In this document: one piece after another, positions 56,151 to 64,000 of the stretch
How positions within the stretch are numbered: position 1 is the stretch's first letter
How the letters are laid out: each line of letters begins with the position of its first letter
Source: Variovorax paradoxus
Lineage (GTDB): Bacteria; Pseudomonadota; Gammaproteobacteria; Burkholderiales; Burkholderiaceae_C
NCBI RefSeq assembly: GCF_009755665.1
Contig: NZ_CP046622.1
Coordinates: 1,674,001-1,738,000 of the forward strand
Length of the DNA: 64,000 nt
Direction: 5' to 3'
Made by a program: the position numbers and the translations under genes
The notes under the pieces: model-generated
Databases searched by the model: none
What the model saw: only the letters and a program-made list of their open reading frames with translations
Told to the model about the DNA's origin: nothing

Positions 56151-57506
56151 CTAGTTCGTTTCGGCCAGTGCGTCGGCCAATGCGTTGACCAGGCGGTCGA
56201 TCTCGGCTTTCTCGGCAATGAAGGGCGGCGCGAGCTGGATCGTGTCGCCGCCGTAGCGCACGTAGAAGCCCTTCTTCCAGCAGTTCATCGCAATCTCGTA
56301 CGGACGGCGCGCCGGCTCGCCCGGCAAGGCAGCGATGGTGATGCCCGCAGCCAGGCCGTAGTTGCGGATGTCGGTGACGTGCTTGCTGCCCTTGAGGCTG
56401 TGCACCGCATTCTCGAAATGCGGCGCAAGCGTTTTCACGCGGTCGATCATGTCTTCCTTCTGCAGCACGTCGAGCGCGGCAATGCCGGCAGCGCACGCCA
56501 CCGGGTGCGCGCCGTAGGTGTAGCCGTGCGGAAATTCGAGCATGTAGTCCGGCCCGCCGGCTGCCATGAAGGTGTCGTAGATGTCCTTGCTGGCAACCAC
56601 CGCGCCCATCGGCTGCGCGCCGTTGGTCACCTGCTTGGCAATGTTCATGATGTCGGGCGTCACGCCGAAGGCCTCGGCGCCCGTGAGCGCGCCGCAGCGG
56701 CCGAAACCGGTGATCACTTCATCGAAGATCAGCAGGATGTTGTTCGCGGTGCAGATGTCGCGCAGCCGCTTCAGGTAGCCCTTGGGCGGAATCACCACGC
56801 CGGCCGAACCCGCAAACGGCTCGACGATCACCGCCGCGATGTTCGATGCATCGTGCAATGCAATCAGGTCGAGCAGGCGGTCGGCCAGCTCGGCGCCATT
56901 CTCGGCCATGCCGCGCGTGAAGGCGTTAGCCGCAATCTGCGTGTGGGGCAGGTGGTCGGCTTCCACGCCCTGGCCGAAAAGCTTGCGGTTGGCTGCAATG
57001 CCGCCCACCGAAATGCCACCGAAGTTGACGCCGTGGTAGCCCTTTTCGCGGCCGATCAGGCGCGTCTTGCTGGCAAGGCCCTTGGTGCGCCAGTAGGCGC
57101 GCGCCATCTTCAGCGAGGTGTCGGCGGCTTCGGAGCCCGAACCGGTGAAGAACACGTAGTCCAGGCCCGCGGGCGTCAGTTCCTTGATCTTGTTGGCCAG
57201 CTCGAAAGAGAGCGGGTGGCCGAACTGGAAGGCGGGCGAATAGTCGAGCTTGGCGATCTGGCGGCTCACGGCCTCGGTGATCTCCGGCCGGCCATGGCCA
57301 AGGCCCGAGCACCACAAGCCCGAAAGGCCGTCGAAGATCTTGCGACCGTCGCCATCGGTGAAGTAGGCGCCCTTGGCTTCCACGATCATGCGCGGATCGG
57401 CCTTGAAGTTGCGGTTGCCGGTGTAGGGCATCCAGTGCGCGTCGAGCCATGCGGCGTCGGTACGCAGGGCGGGCATCGGTTCGATGGCGGGTGTTGCAAG
57501 GGTCAT
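56151..57506 (-). CDS. Omega-amino acid:pyruvate aminotransferase (BauA-like)
   Basis: A 451-residue class III PLP aminotransferase closely resembling Pseudomonas BauA, which moves the amino group of beta-alanine to pyruvate. HWMPYTGNRNFKADPRMIVEA, DGLSGLWCSGLGHGRPEI, FFTGSGSEAADTSLKMARAY, IGREKGYHGVNFGGISVGG, IFDEVITGFGRCG and the PLP-lysine motif NIAKQVTNGAQPMG are all present. The enzyme may also accept other omega-amino acids or amines. It lies 74 bp upstream of the ModE-type gene and is divergent from a LysR gene. Confidence 0.9.
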   Translation of the reverse strand: MTLATPAIEPMPALRTDAAWLDAHWMPYTGNRNFKADPRMIVEAKGAYFTDGDGRKIFDGLSGLWCSGLGHGRPEITEAVSRQIAKLDYSPAFQFGHPLSFELANKIKELTPAGLDYVFFTGSGSEAADTSLKMARAYWRTKGLASKTRLIGREKGYHGVNFGGISVGGIAANRKLFGQGVEADHLPHTQIAANAFTRGMAENGAELADRLLDLIALHDASNIAAVIVEPFAGSAGVVIPPKGYLKRLRDICTANNILLIFDEVITGFGRCGALTGAEAFGVTPDIMNIAKQVTNGAQPMGAVVASKDIYDTFMAAGGPDYMLEFPHGYTYGAHPVACAAGIAALDVLQKEDMIDRVKTLAPHFENAVHSLKGSKHVTDIRNYGLAAGITIAALPGEPARRPYEIAMNCWKKGFYVRYGGDTIQLAPPFIAEKAEIDRLVNALADALAETN

Positions 57507-57614
57507 GGCGCTTCCCGCGCAACGCGGGCTCCAGAAGGGTGATGAGGTGTGCCGATTGTTGGCAAGGGCTTCAGTGTGGAGAATGGCGCAATATCAATGT
57601 TCACTTGACGTTTC

Positions 57615-58571
57615 ATGCAAGTAAAAGCCAAAGCCCAAAACAGTGCGCAGGGCACGCGCAACCGGGCCGTTCTGGGGCAGCTCAGCGACATGGACCTGCG
57701 CCTGCTCAAGGTGTTCAAGAGCGTGGTCGATTGCGGCGGCATGGCGGCAGCGGAGCTGGAGTTGAACATCGGCACCTCCACCGTGAGCCGGCATGTGAAA
57801 GACCTGGAGACGCGGCTCGGCCTGGTGCTGTGCCGGCGCGGACGGGCCGGCTTTGCCCTCACAGCCGAGGGGCAGCGGGTGTACGACGAAACGCTGCGAC
57901 TGCTGGCCTCGGTGGATGCCTTTCGCGGCAGCATCGACGACATTCACAACCGCATGGGCGGGCAGTTGGAGGTGGCGCTGTTCGACAAGACTGCCACCAA
58001 CCCGAAGACGCGCATCGGCGAGGCCATTGCCCGCTTCACCGAGATCGCGCCCGAAGTGAACCTGGCGGTGCATGTAGGTTCGATCAACGCCATTGAGCAG
58101 GGCGTGCTGGAGGGCAATTTCCAGATCGGCATCATCCCGGCGCACCGTGCGTCGAAGAGCCTGGTGTACGCGGATTTGTTCGATGAGACGATGCTGCTTT
58201 ACTGCGGCAAGGGGCACCCACTCTTCGACAGCGACAACGCAAAGCTCACATGGGCCAAGCTGCGGGAGCACCACTTCGCGGGACTGGGCTATCACTCGCC
58301 CAATATGGAACTGAGCCACCGGGCCAAGCTCTCGCGCAAGGCGACGGGCTTCGACCAGGAGGCGATTGCGACGCTGATTCTTTCGGGGCGATTCCTGGGT
58401 TTTCTGCCCGACCACTATGCGCAGGTGTTCGAGGAGCGGGGGCTCATGAAGCCTGTACTGCCGGCACGGTTCAACTACGCGTGCCGGTTCGTGAGTTTGC
58501 TGCGGCGGTCGCCCAAGCCGTCGCGGGCTGTGTTGGCGTTTCAAGCGTGTCTGGAGAAGGCGCACGCCTGA
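57615..58571 (+). CDS. LysR-family regulator divergent from the transaminase
   Basis: A 318-residue LysR protein. The winged helix begins at MDLRLLKVFKSVVDCGGMAAAELELNIGTSTVSRHVKDLE (about residue 26), after a polar 25-residue tail; the ATG at 57690 is therefore a possible alternative start. The effector domain follows. From its position 108 bp from the transaminase gene on the opposite strand it probably controls that gene. The spacer shows no clear hexamers. A large inverted repeat follows its stop. Confidence 0.88.
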   Translation: MQVKAKAQNSAQGTRNRAVLGQLSDMDLRLLKVFKSVVDCGGMAAAELELNIGTSTVSRHVKDLETRLGLVLCRRGRAGFALTAEGQRVYDETLRLLASVDAFRGSIDDIHNRMGGQLEVALFDKTATNPKTRIGEAIARFTEIAPEVNLAVHVGSINAIEQGVLEGNFQIGIIPAHRASKSLVYADLFDETMLLYCGKGHPLFDSDNAKLTWAKLREHHFAGLGYHSPNMELSHRAKLSRKATGFDQEAIATLILSGRFLGFLPDHYAQVFEERGLMKPVLPARFNYACRFVSLLRRSPKPSRAVLAFQACLEKAHA

Positions 58572-58833
58572 ATTCGGGGCGGCGCACCCGCCGACGGGGT
58601 ACCTTTCTCCGCGAATGTCCCCCGGCCTGCGGCCTCCTCCTTTATTTCGCTGCGCAAGGCACCCCGCCAGCGGGTGCGTTATGCGGAGCGGTCGTTGATC
58701 AGCGGAACACCAGCAGCGTGCCCAGGTGCAAAGGGCATCGGGTGCTCCGCGCAGCGAAATAAAGGAGGAGGGGCGCAGCCCCGGGGGACATTCGCGGAGG
58801 GGAGTACCCGGTGGCCTTTGCACGCGCCCGGAA
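58572..58833. repeat. Large imperfect inverted-repeat element
   Basis: Left arm 58595-58664 and right arm 58741-58810 are reverse complements over about 70 bp with two perfect blocks: CTCCGCGAATGTCCCCCGG (19 bp) and CTCCTCCTTTATTTCGCTGCGC (22 bp). The arms can be extended outward weakly to about 58570 and 58833 (ATTCnGGGCG ends). The 76-bp centre holds no gene. It is probably a dispersed non-coding element that fills the space between two convergent genes. Confidence 0.8.
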
Positions 58834-59619
58834 TCAACGCTGCCCACTAGGCAGCAACAGATGCTTCGCCCCGATATGCGCCTCCATCTCATGCATGTGC
58901 GCCTCGGCATCGACCATGTGCTCGGCCATCAGCCGGCGCACCTCATCCGCATCTTCCCGGCGGTAGGCCGACAGCAACTGCGTGTGGTAGTCGACATTGG
59001 CCTCGCCAAAGTGGTGATGGTCGAGCGCCTTCTTGTAGACCACTAGGTCGCGCAGCAAGTCATTCAGGAAGCGGCACATGAATGACAGCACCGGATTGGG
59101 GCAGGCCTCCGCCAGCATTGTGTGAAACGCGAGCTCGGCCTCGCGCTGCGTGCGCAGTTCGTCTTCGTTCGTGGGCTCCAGCGTGCAAAGGCGCACATTC
59201 GCTTCCAGCCGTTCGAAATGTTCGGGCGTGAGTTTGCCGATCACGCTCACCGCCAACTCGGGCTCCAGCACCTTGCGCAGTTGGTAGATGTGGTGGCCGT
59301 CCAGGTGATGAAAGTGCAGAAAGTTGCGTAGCGGCTCCGACGCATGGTCGACCGACACCTGCTGCAGATAGGCCCCGCCACCCGGCCCCGTGCGGATGGA
59401 AATCAGCCCGCGAACTTCCAGCGCCTTCAAAGCTTCGCGCACCGTGCTCTTCGAGTAGCCGAAGAGCTCGATCAGCTCCTTCTCATTCGGCAGCCGATCG
59501 CCCGGCTGCTTGCGCTCGGCAACGATCCAGCGCTTGACGTCCTCGACGATGACGTCGGAGAGCTTCTGCCGCTTGGGGCGGTTCTGCCCGAATGCCATGG
59601 CGTCCTGCGTCGATTTCAT
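58834..59619 (-). CDS. GntR/FadR-family regulator
   Basis: A 261-residue regulator with an N-terminal GntR winged helix (about 20-90: KLSDVIVEDVKRWIVAERKQPGDRLPNEKELIELFGYSKSTVREALKALEVRGLI) and a C-terminal FCD all-helical effector domain (about 105-250) with candidate metal-binding His (AELAFHTMLAEA and the late EHMVDAEAHMHEMEAH). FadR-type regulators sense acids. It is divergent from the liv operon and is its likely controller, sharing a 192-bp intergenic region. Confidence 0.9.
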   Translation of the reverse strand: MKSTQDAMAFGQNRPKRQKLSDVIVEDVKRWIVAERKQPGDRLPNEKELIELFGYSKSTVREALKALEVRGLISIRTGPGGGAYLQQVSVDHASEPLRNFLHFHHLDGHHIYQLRKVLEPELAVSVIGKLTPEHFERLEANVRLCTLEPTNEDELRTQREAELAFHTMLAEACPNPVLSFMCRFLNDLLRDLVVYKKALDHHHFGEANVDYHTQLLSAYRREDADEVRRLMAEHMVDAEAHMHEMEAHIGAKHLLLPSGQR

Positions 59620-59690
59620 GCGTAGCGAGTCATTTTCGAGAGTGATGAGGCATCTGGAGCAGGTATCGGGCCCGGACCTTCTCCGAATTT

Positions 59691-59706
59691 TGGCACGACC
59701 ATTGCT
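59691..59706 (+). promoter_or_regulatory. Sigma-54 (-24/-12) promoter of the liv operon
   Basis: TGGCACGACCATTGCT matches the sigma-54 consensus TGGCAC-N5-TTGCT, with GG (59692-59693) and GC (59704-59705) exactly 12 bp apart. The start of transcription would be near 59717, about 95 bp ahead of livK. It implies activation by an NtrC-type protein; no clear enhancer pair was found upstream. Confidence 0.8.
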
Positions 59707-59811
59707 AGCGGGTTTTTACCAGCATATTAATCCTATTTATCCGCTTAAATTTGCAGCCGACCTGAGGCCGCACCTTTCTCTTACCTCCCCAAACCACGTC
59801 CGGAGAATTCC

Positions 59812-61017
59812 ATGCAACGCAGACACCTTCTTCAGCTCGCAGCCCTGTCGGCTGCTCCCGCCTCGCTCCTGGCCGGCCGCGCCGCCTTTGCGCAATCGGC
59901 CGAGGCCATCCGCTTCGGCTGCCCGGTTCCCATGTCGGGCGCCTTTGCGGCCAACGGCAAGTTCGCCGACCTCGGCATGAAGCTGGCCATCGAGCAATAC
60001 GGCAGCGTGCTCAAGCGCCCGCTGGCCTACACCGTGCTCGACACCGAAGGCAAGCCGGCCACCGCCGTTCGCAAGGTGCAGGAAGCCTCGCAGCAGCAAG
60101 GCGCCAAGTTCTTCGCAGGCGGCATCCTGTCGTCCGAAGCGCTGGCCATGGGCAAGGAGGCCGAGAAGGCCGGTGGCGTCTTCATCACCACCGCGGGCGC
60201 CGACGAGATCACGGGCAAGGACTGCAACCCCGCCACCTTCCGCTGGTCGGTGCCCACCTTCGGCGCCATCGAGCAGACCGTGCGCCCGCTGATCGCATCC
60301 ATGCCCAAGGCCAAGCGCTGGTACACCATCACGCCGCAGTACGTGTTCGGCGAAGGCCTCTTGGGCGCGGCCAAGAACATCTTCCAGGAGAAGGGCATCG
60401 AGCACGTGGGCAACAGCTACCACTCGCTCAACGAGAAGGAGTTCAGCGGCTACCTCACCAACGCCATGGCGGCCAAGCCCGATGTGCTGCTGCTGCTGAA
60501 CTTCGGTGCGCAATCGTCGGCCGCGCTGCGCCAGGCGGTGAGCTTTGGCATGCACAAGAACATGACCATCCTCATGGCCTGGGCCTCGGGCCTGGAGCAG
60601 TTCGACGAACTCGGCGCCGATCTGTGCGACGGCGTCTACTTTGGCGCGCAGTACTGGCACACCGCGGAGACGACGCTCAACAAGGAGCTGGTGAAGCTCA
60701 CGTCCGACAAGCTCAAGATCGTGCCCAACTACAGCCTCGCGGGCTCGTATGTCTGCACCAAGATCCTCATCGACGGCATCGTGAAAGCCGGCACCGTGGA
60801 CCAGAAGGCCGTGATCGCCGCGCTCGAAGGCATGAAGTACGAAGGGCTCACGGGTACGGAAGAAATCCGCAAGACCGACCACCAGGTCGTCAAGGACTAC
60901 TACCTGCTCAAGGGCAAGGCCAAGTCGAAGATGAAGAACGCGGCCGACTATGTGGACGTGGTGAGTTCGGGCAAGTCGTTCCTCCCCATCGACAAGACCG
61001 GCTGCAAGCTGGCCTGA
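59812..61017 (+). CDS. livK: Branched-chain amino acid/amide ABC transporter substrate-binding protein
   Basis: A 401-residue periplasmic protein with a signal peptide (HLLQLAALSAAPASLLAGRAAFAQ) and a type I binding fold: RFGCPVPMSGAFAANGK, VLDTEGKPATAVRKVQEA, RWSVPTFGAIEQTV and the Tyr/Trp-lined pocket. The ligand is likely an amino acid, amide or aromatic acid; which one is uncertain. TCCGGAGAAT lies before the ATG. It is first in the five-gene liv operon controlled by the sigma-54 promoter and probably by the divergent GntR protein. Confidence 0.88.
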   Translation: MQRRHLLQLAALSAAPASLLAGRAAFAQSAEAIRFGCPVPMSGAFAANGKFADLGMKLAIEQYGSVLKRPLAYTVLDTEGKPATAVRKVQEASQQQGAKFFAGGILSSEALAMGKEAEKAGGVFITTAGADEITGKDCNPATFRWSVPTFGAIEQTVRPLIASMPKAKRWYTITPQYVFGEGLLGAAKNIFQEKGIEHVGNSYHSLNEKEFSGYLTNAMAAKPDVLLLLNFGAQSSAALRQAVSFGMHKNMTILMAWASGLEQFDELGADLCDGVYFGAQYWHTAETTLNKELVKLTSDKLKIVPNYSLAGSYVCTKILIDGIVKAGTVDQKAVIAALEGMKYEGLTGTEEIRKTDHQVVKDYYLLKGKAKSKMKNAADYVDVVSSGKSFLPIDKTGCKLA

Positions 61018-61043
61018 GGTCGCAAGAGGACACCGGCGCGCCC

Positions 61044-61904
61044 ATGACCGTCTACCTGCTCCAGACCATCAACGGAATCGGCATCGGCATGCTGTATTTC
61101 CTGCTGGCCGTTGGCTTGTCCATCGTGTTCGGCCTGTTGCGCTTCGTGAACTTTGCGCACGGGGCCTTCTATCTGCTGGGCGCCTACCTGTGCTTCCAGG
61201 CCATGCAGTGGGGCCTCGACTTCTGGGCTGCGCTGGTGCTGGTGCCGCTGTTCGTGGGCGCGCTCGGCTGGCTGGCCGAGAAGCTGCTGCTTCGCCGCGT
61301 CTATGCCAAGGCGCACGAGTTCCACATTCTCGTGACCGTGGGGCTTGCGCTCGCGGTGCAGGAGATCGTCATCGTGTTCTGGGGGCCGCTCGGCAACAGC
61401 GTGGCCACGCCCGACCTGCTGCAGGGCGTGGTGATGTGGGGCAGCTTCATCTATCCCAAGTACCGGCTGTTCGTGATCGGCTTCACCGCCGTACTCGCGG
61501 TGCTGCTGTGGTGGGTGCTCGAAGGCACGCGGCTGGGCAGCGCGGTGCGCGCGGGCAGCGAATCGACCGAGATGGTGTCCCTGCTCGGCATCAACGTGTT
61601 CCGCGTGTTCAGCCTGGTGTTTGCATTGGGCGCAGCTACCGCGGCGCTGGCGGGCGTGCTGGCCGCGCCGATCCGCGGCGCGGAGCCGTTCATGGGCGTG
61701 GAGGCGCTCAGCGTCGCGTTCGTGGTGGTGGTAATCGGCGGGCTCGGCAGCTTCGGCGGCGCGCTGGTGGGCGGCCTCTTGATCGGCATCGTGCAGAGCC
61801 TCATGAGCACCATCTGGCCGCCGGGTGCGAGCCTGATGATCTACGTTGCAATGGGCGCCGTGCTGCTCTTGCGTCCGCATGGCTTGCTCGGCCGCAGAGG
61901 ATGA
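61044..61904 (+). CDS. livH: ABC permease LivH
   Basis: A 286-residue membrane protein with eight helices and the family sequences LSIVFGLLRFVNFAHGAFY and VVVIGGLGSFGGALVGGLLIGI. It forms the translocation pore with LivM. The ATG at 61044 begins the family N-terminus; a long upstream frame is rejected. Its stop overlaps the livM start (ATGA). Confidence 0.93.
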   Translation: MTVYLLQTINGIGIGMLYFLLAVGLSIVFGLLRFVNFAHGAFYLLGAYLCFQAMQWGLDFWAALVLVPLFVGALGWLAEKLLLRRVYAKAHEFHILVTVGLALAVQEIVIVFWGPLGNSVATPDLLQGVVMWGSFIYPKYRLFVIGFTAVLAVLLWWVLEGTRLGSAVRAGSESTEMVSLLGINVFRVFSLVFALGAATAALAGVLAAPIRGAEPFMGVEALSVAFVVVVIGGLGSFGGALVGGLLIGIVQSLMSTIWPPGASLMIYVAMGAVLLLRPHGLLGRRG

Positions 61905-62881
61905 ACATCGCCATGCCAAGAAAAATCACTTTCCTCCTGGCGCTGATTGTTGCGCTGGGCCTTCCGCTGGTGCTGCGCTCGGGCTCGCTCGCGAGCGAGG
62001 TGCTTATCTATGCGCTTGCCGCACTGGGCTGCAACCTGCTGCTGGGCTACACGGGCCTGCTCTCTTTCGGGCAGGGCATCTTCTTCGGGCTGGGCAGCTA
62101 CACCATCGCCATCCTGCTCACGCGGCTTCAGCTGCCAATGCCGCTCGCGCTGCTGGCGGCCATCGCCATGGGGGCGCTCGGCGCGGCGCTGGTCGGCTGG
62201 GTGGCCATCCGCCAGCGCGGCACCTACTTCGTGATGCTGACGCTGGCCTTTGCGCAGATGTTCTACTTTGTGGCGTACACCGCTTCGGGGCTCACGGGCG
62301 GCGACAACGGCCTGCTCGACGTGCCGCGCCCCGCCTTCATGGACACGCCCTGGAAGTACTACGCCTTTGTGGCCGTGGTGTTCCTCATCGCCTTCGGCCT
62401 GCTGCTGCGCGTGACCGATTCGGTGTTCGGCCGCACGCTGCTCGCCATTCGCGACAACGAGGACCGCGCCGCCGCGGTGGGCTACGACCTCAAGCGCTTC
62501 AAGCTGCTGGCCTTCGTGATTTCAGGCGCCGTCACGGGCTTGGCAGGCGGCCTGCACGCGATGATGACCGGCATTGCGCCGCTGTCCAATGCCGAGTACC
62601 ACACGAGCGAAATGATCCTGGTCATTACCGTGATCGGCGGTACCGGAAACCTCTTTGCCTCGGTGCTGGGCTCGGCCTTCTATGTGCTGCTGGCCGACTG
62701 GCTTTCCACGCTGTGGCCGCGATGGCTGCTGTTGCTGGGGCTCTTGCTGATCGGCGTGAGCATTGGCATGCAGCGCGGGCTGTGGGGGCTGGGCGAGAGC
62801 GTATGGCGCCGCGTGTTCCGCAAGGATCCGGCCGCCAAGAACGCACCGCAGGCGACAGCCGCGCAGGGAGAAAAGGCATGA
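61901..62881 (+). CDS. livM: ABC permease LivM
   Basis: A 326-residue permease with about nine helices. The family sequences are CNLLLGYTGLLSFGQGIFFG, VGYDLKRFKLLAFVISGAVTGLAGGL and VIGGTGNLFASVLGSAFYV. An internal ATG at 61913 (MPRKIT) is an alternative start; the overlap with livH favours 61901. Its stop overlaps livG by 4 bp. Confidence 0.92.
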   Translation: MNIAMPRKITFLLALIVALGLPLVLRSGSLASEVLIYALAALGCNLLLGYTGLLSFGQGIFFGLGSYTIAILLTRLQLPMPLALLAAIAMGALGAALVGWVAIRQRGTYFVMLTLAFAQMFYFVAYTASGLTGGDNGLLDVPRPAFMDTPWKYYAFVAVVFLIAFGLLLRVTDSVFGRTLLAIRDNEDRAAAVGYDLKRFKLLAFVISGAVTGLAGGLHAMMTGIAPLSNAEYHTSEMILVITVIGGTGNLFASVLGSAFYVLLADWLSTLWPRWLLLLGLLLIGVSIGMQRGLWGLGESVWRRVFRKDPAAKNAPQATAAQGEKA

Positions 62882-63651
62882 GCGAAGAACCGGTACTCAT
62901 CGAAGCCATTGGCGTTACCAAGCACTACGGCAAGTTTGCCGCGCTCGGCGGGGTCGACCTGAAGATCAGGCGCAACACGGTGCACTCGGTCATCGGCCCG
63001 AACGGCGCCGGCAAGACGACGTTGTTCCACATGCTCACGGGCACCGGCACCACCACCGGCGGCCGCATTTTGTTCGACGGGCACGACGTGACGCGCGAGC
63101 CCGATCACAAGCGCGTGCAGCGTGGCATGGCGCGCTCTTTTCAGGTGACCAGCCTGTTCGCGAGCTTGCCGGTTCGCGAGAACCTGCGCGTGGCGGCGCA
63201 GGGCATTGCGCCGCGACAGGCCATGAACTGCTGGCGCGCGCCGGTCGGCGAACGCGCCTGCGCGGAAACCGTGGCCGAGGTGCTGGCACGCGTGGGCCTG
63301 GAGCGGCTGGCCGATGTGCCCGCCAGCGAGTTGTCGCATGGCCAGCAGCGCCGCCTCGAAGTAGGCATGGCGCTGGCTGCCAAACCCAAGGCCATCTTCC
63401 TGGACGAGCCGACTTCGGGCATGGGCATCGACGACCTCGACGACATGAAGCGGCTGATCCGCGGCCTGCGCGATGCGCACACCGTGGTGCTGATCGAGCA
63501 CAACATGAACATCGTGATGGACATTTCCGACACCGTGACCGTGATGCAACTGGGCCGCGTGCTGGCCGAAGGGCTGCCGGGCGACATCCGCGCCGATGCG
63601 CGCGTGCGCACGGCCTACCTGGGGAACATGATCACCGGGGGCAAGGCATGA
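62878..63651 (+). CDS. livG: ABC ATPase LivG
   Basis: A 257-residue ATPase with Walker A GPNGAGKTT, Q-loop FQVTSLFASLPVRENL, signature ELSHGQQRRLEVGMAL, Walker B IFLDEPTSGMG and the switch His in VLIEHNMNIV. The BCA_ABC_TP_C tail RVRTAYLG is present. It overlaps livM and livF by 4 bp each. Confidence 0.94.
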   Translation: MSEEPVLIEAIGVTKHYGKFAALGGVDLKIRRNTVHSVIGPNGAGKTTLFHMLTGTGTTTGGRILFDGHDVTREPDHKRVQRGMARSFQVTSLFASLPVRENLRVAAQGIAPRQAMNCWRAPVGERACAETVAEVLARVGLERLADVPASELSHGQQRRLEVGMALAAKPKAIFLDEPTSGMGIDDLDDMKRLIRGLRDAHTVVLIEHNMNIVMDISDTVTVMQLGRVLAEGLPGDIRADARVRTAYLGNMITGGKA

Positions 63652-64000
63652 GCGGGAAGAACATTCTCGAAGTCGAGGCGCTGCACGCGCACTACGGCAA
63701 GAGCCACGTGCTGCAGGGCGTGTCGATGACGGTGGGCGAAGCCGAACTCGTCACGCTGCTCGGCCGCAACGGCGCGGGCAAGTCGACCACGCTCAAGAGC
63801 ATTGCCGGTGCGGTCACGCCAACCAGCGGCCGCGTGCGCTTTCAAGGGGCGGACATCGCAGGCATGCCGCCGCACCGCATTGCCACGCGCGGCGTGTGCC
63901 TGGTGCCCGAGCACCGCGGCGTCTTCAAGCTGCTGACGGTCGAAGAAAACCTGCTGCTCGGTCAGCGGCGTGATTCGCCCTGGCAGCTGGACGACATCTA
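63648..64000 (+). CDS. livF: ABC ATPase LivF (partial, cut by window end)
   Basis: The first 117 residues of the second Liv ATPase: LEVEALHAHYGKSHVLQGVSM, Walker A GRNGAGKST and the LivF Q-loop VPEHRGVFKLLTVEENL. The signature and Walker B lie beyond the window. It overlaps livG by 4 bp and completes the livKHMGF set. Confidence 0.92.
   Translation, partial: MSGKNILEVEALHAHYGKSHVLQGVSMTVGEAELVTLLGRNGAGKSTTLKSIAGAVTPTSGRVRFQGADIAGMPPHRIATRGVCLVPEHRGVFKLLTVEENLLLGQRRDSPWQLDDI

Overview
The window looks like chromosomal DNA of a Comamonadaceae betaproteobacterium, most likely Variovorax or a close relative. The grounds are the high GC content, the dense short-spaced operons, the xseB-ispA-dxs order, the thrB/DUF2782/polA neighbourhood, the BPSS1780-family protein, and short intergenic repeats of a kind I associate with this family. 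The genus is inferred from protein resemblance, not from an rRNA gene. No rRNA, CRISPR array, transposase or phage gene is visible. One tRNA gene is present.

Layout. 1-7950: part of a tad/flp locus (lipoprotein, three tandem Flp pilins, TadG/TadE-type minor pilins, TadZ, TadA, TadB, TadC), followed by a convergent LuxR-type response regulator and histidine kinase (7967-10367). 10368-10884: AT-rich intergenic region with a long dyad, a terminator and tRNA-Ala(CGC). 10885-15361: esterase, GMP reductase, UvrD helicase. 15483-20806: DUF2339/DUF3999 envelope pair. 20840-26052: BPSS1780-family protein, homoserine kinase, DUF2782, DNA polymerase I. 26008-30799: MFS exporter, then LysR, M20 peptidase and LysR in one apparent operon. 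30823-38584: amino-acid and D-amino-acid catabolism (DadA-like dehydrogenase, solute-binding protein, Asp/Glu racemase, dienelactone hydrolase, DauA-like D-arginine dehydrogenase with a divergent XRE-cupin regulator) with a ZIP metal transporter embedded. 38606-44891: a seven-gene leftward directon ending in a zinc-uptake-like ABC module. 45173-48246: xseB-ispA-dxs. 48360-51968: TRAP transporter with the binding protein convergent to the permeases. 52161-57506: EgtB/SenA-like enzyme, MFS transporter, ModE-type regulator, beta-alanine-type transaminase. 57615-64000: LysR, a large inverted repeat, GntR and a liv-type ABC operon behind a sigma-54 promoter; the last gene is cut by the window end.

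How the genes fit together. Most accessory genes serve uptake and breakdown of amino acids, amines and organic acids: DadA, DauA, racemase, transaminase, M20 peptidase, liv ABC and TRAP. Each sits beside its own regulator (LysR x3, GntR, XRE-cupin, ModE-like). This fits a soil or rhizosphere generalist. The best leads are the operator array between dauA and its XRE-cupin regulator, the sigma-54 promoter of the liv operon, the zinc-type module co-directional with a Rieske oxygenase and a sulfurtransferase, the EgtB/SenA relative lacking one expected iron ligand, and several repeat or hairpin structures.
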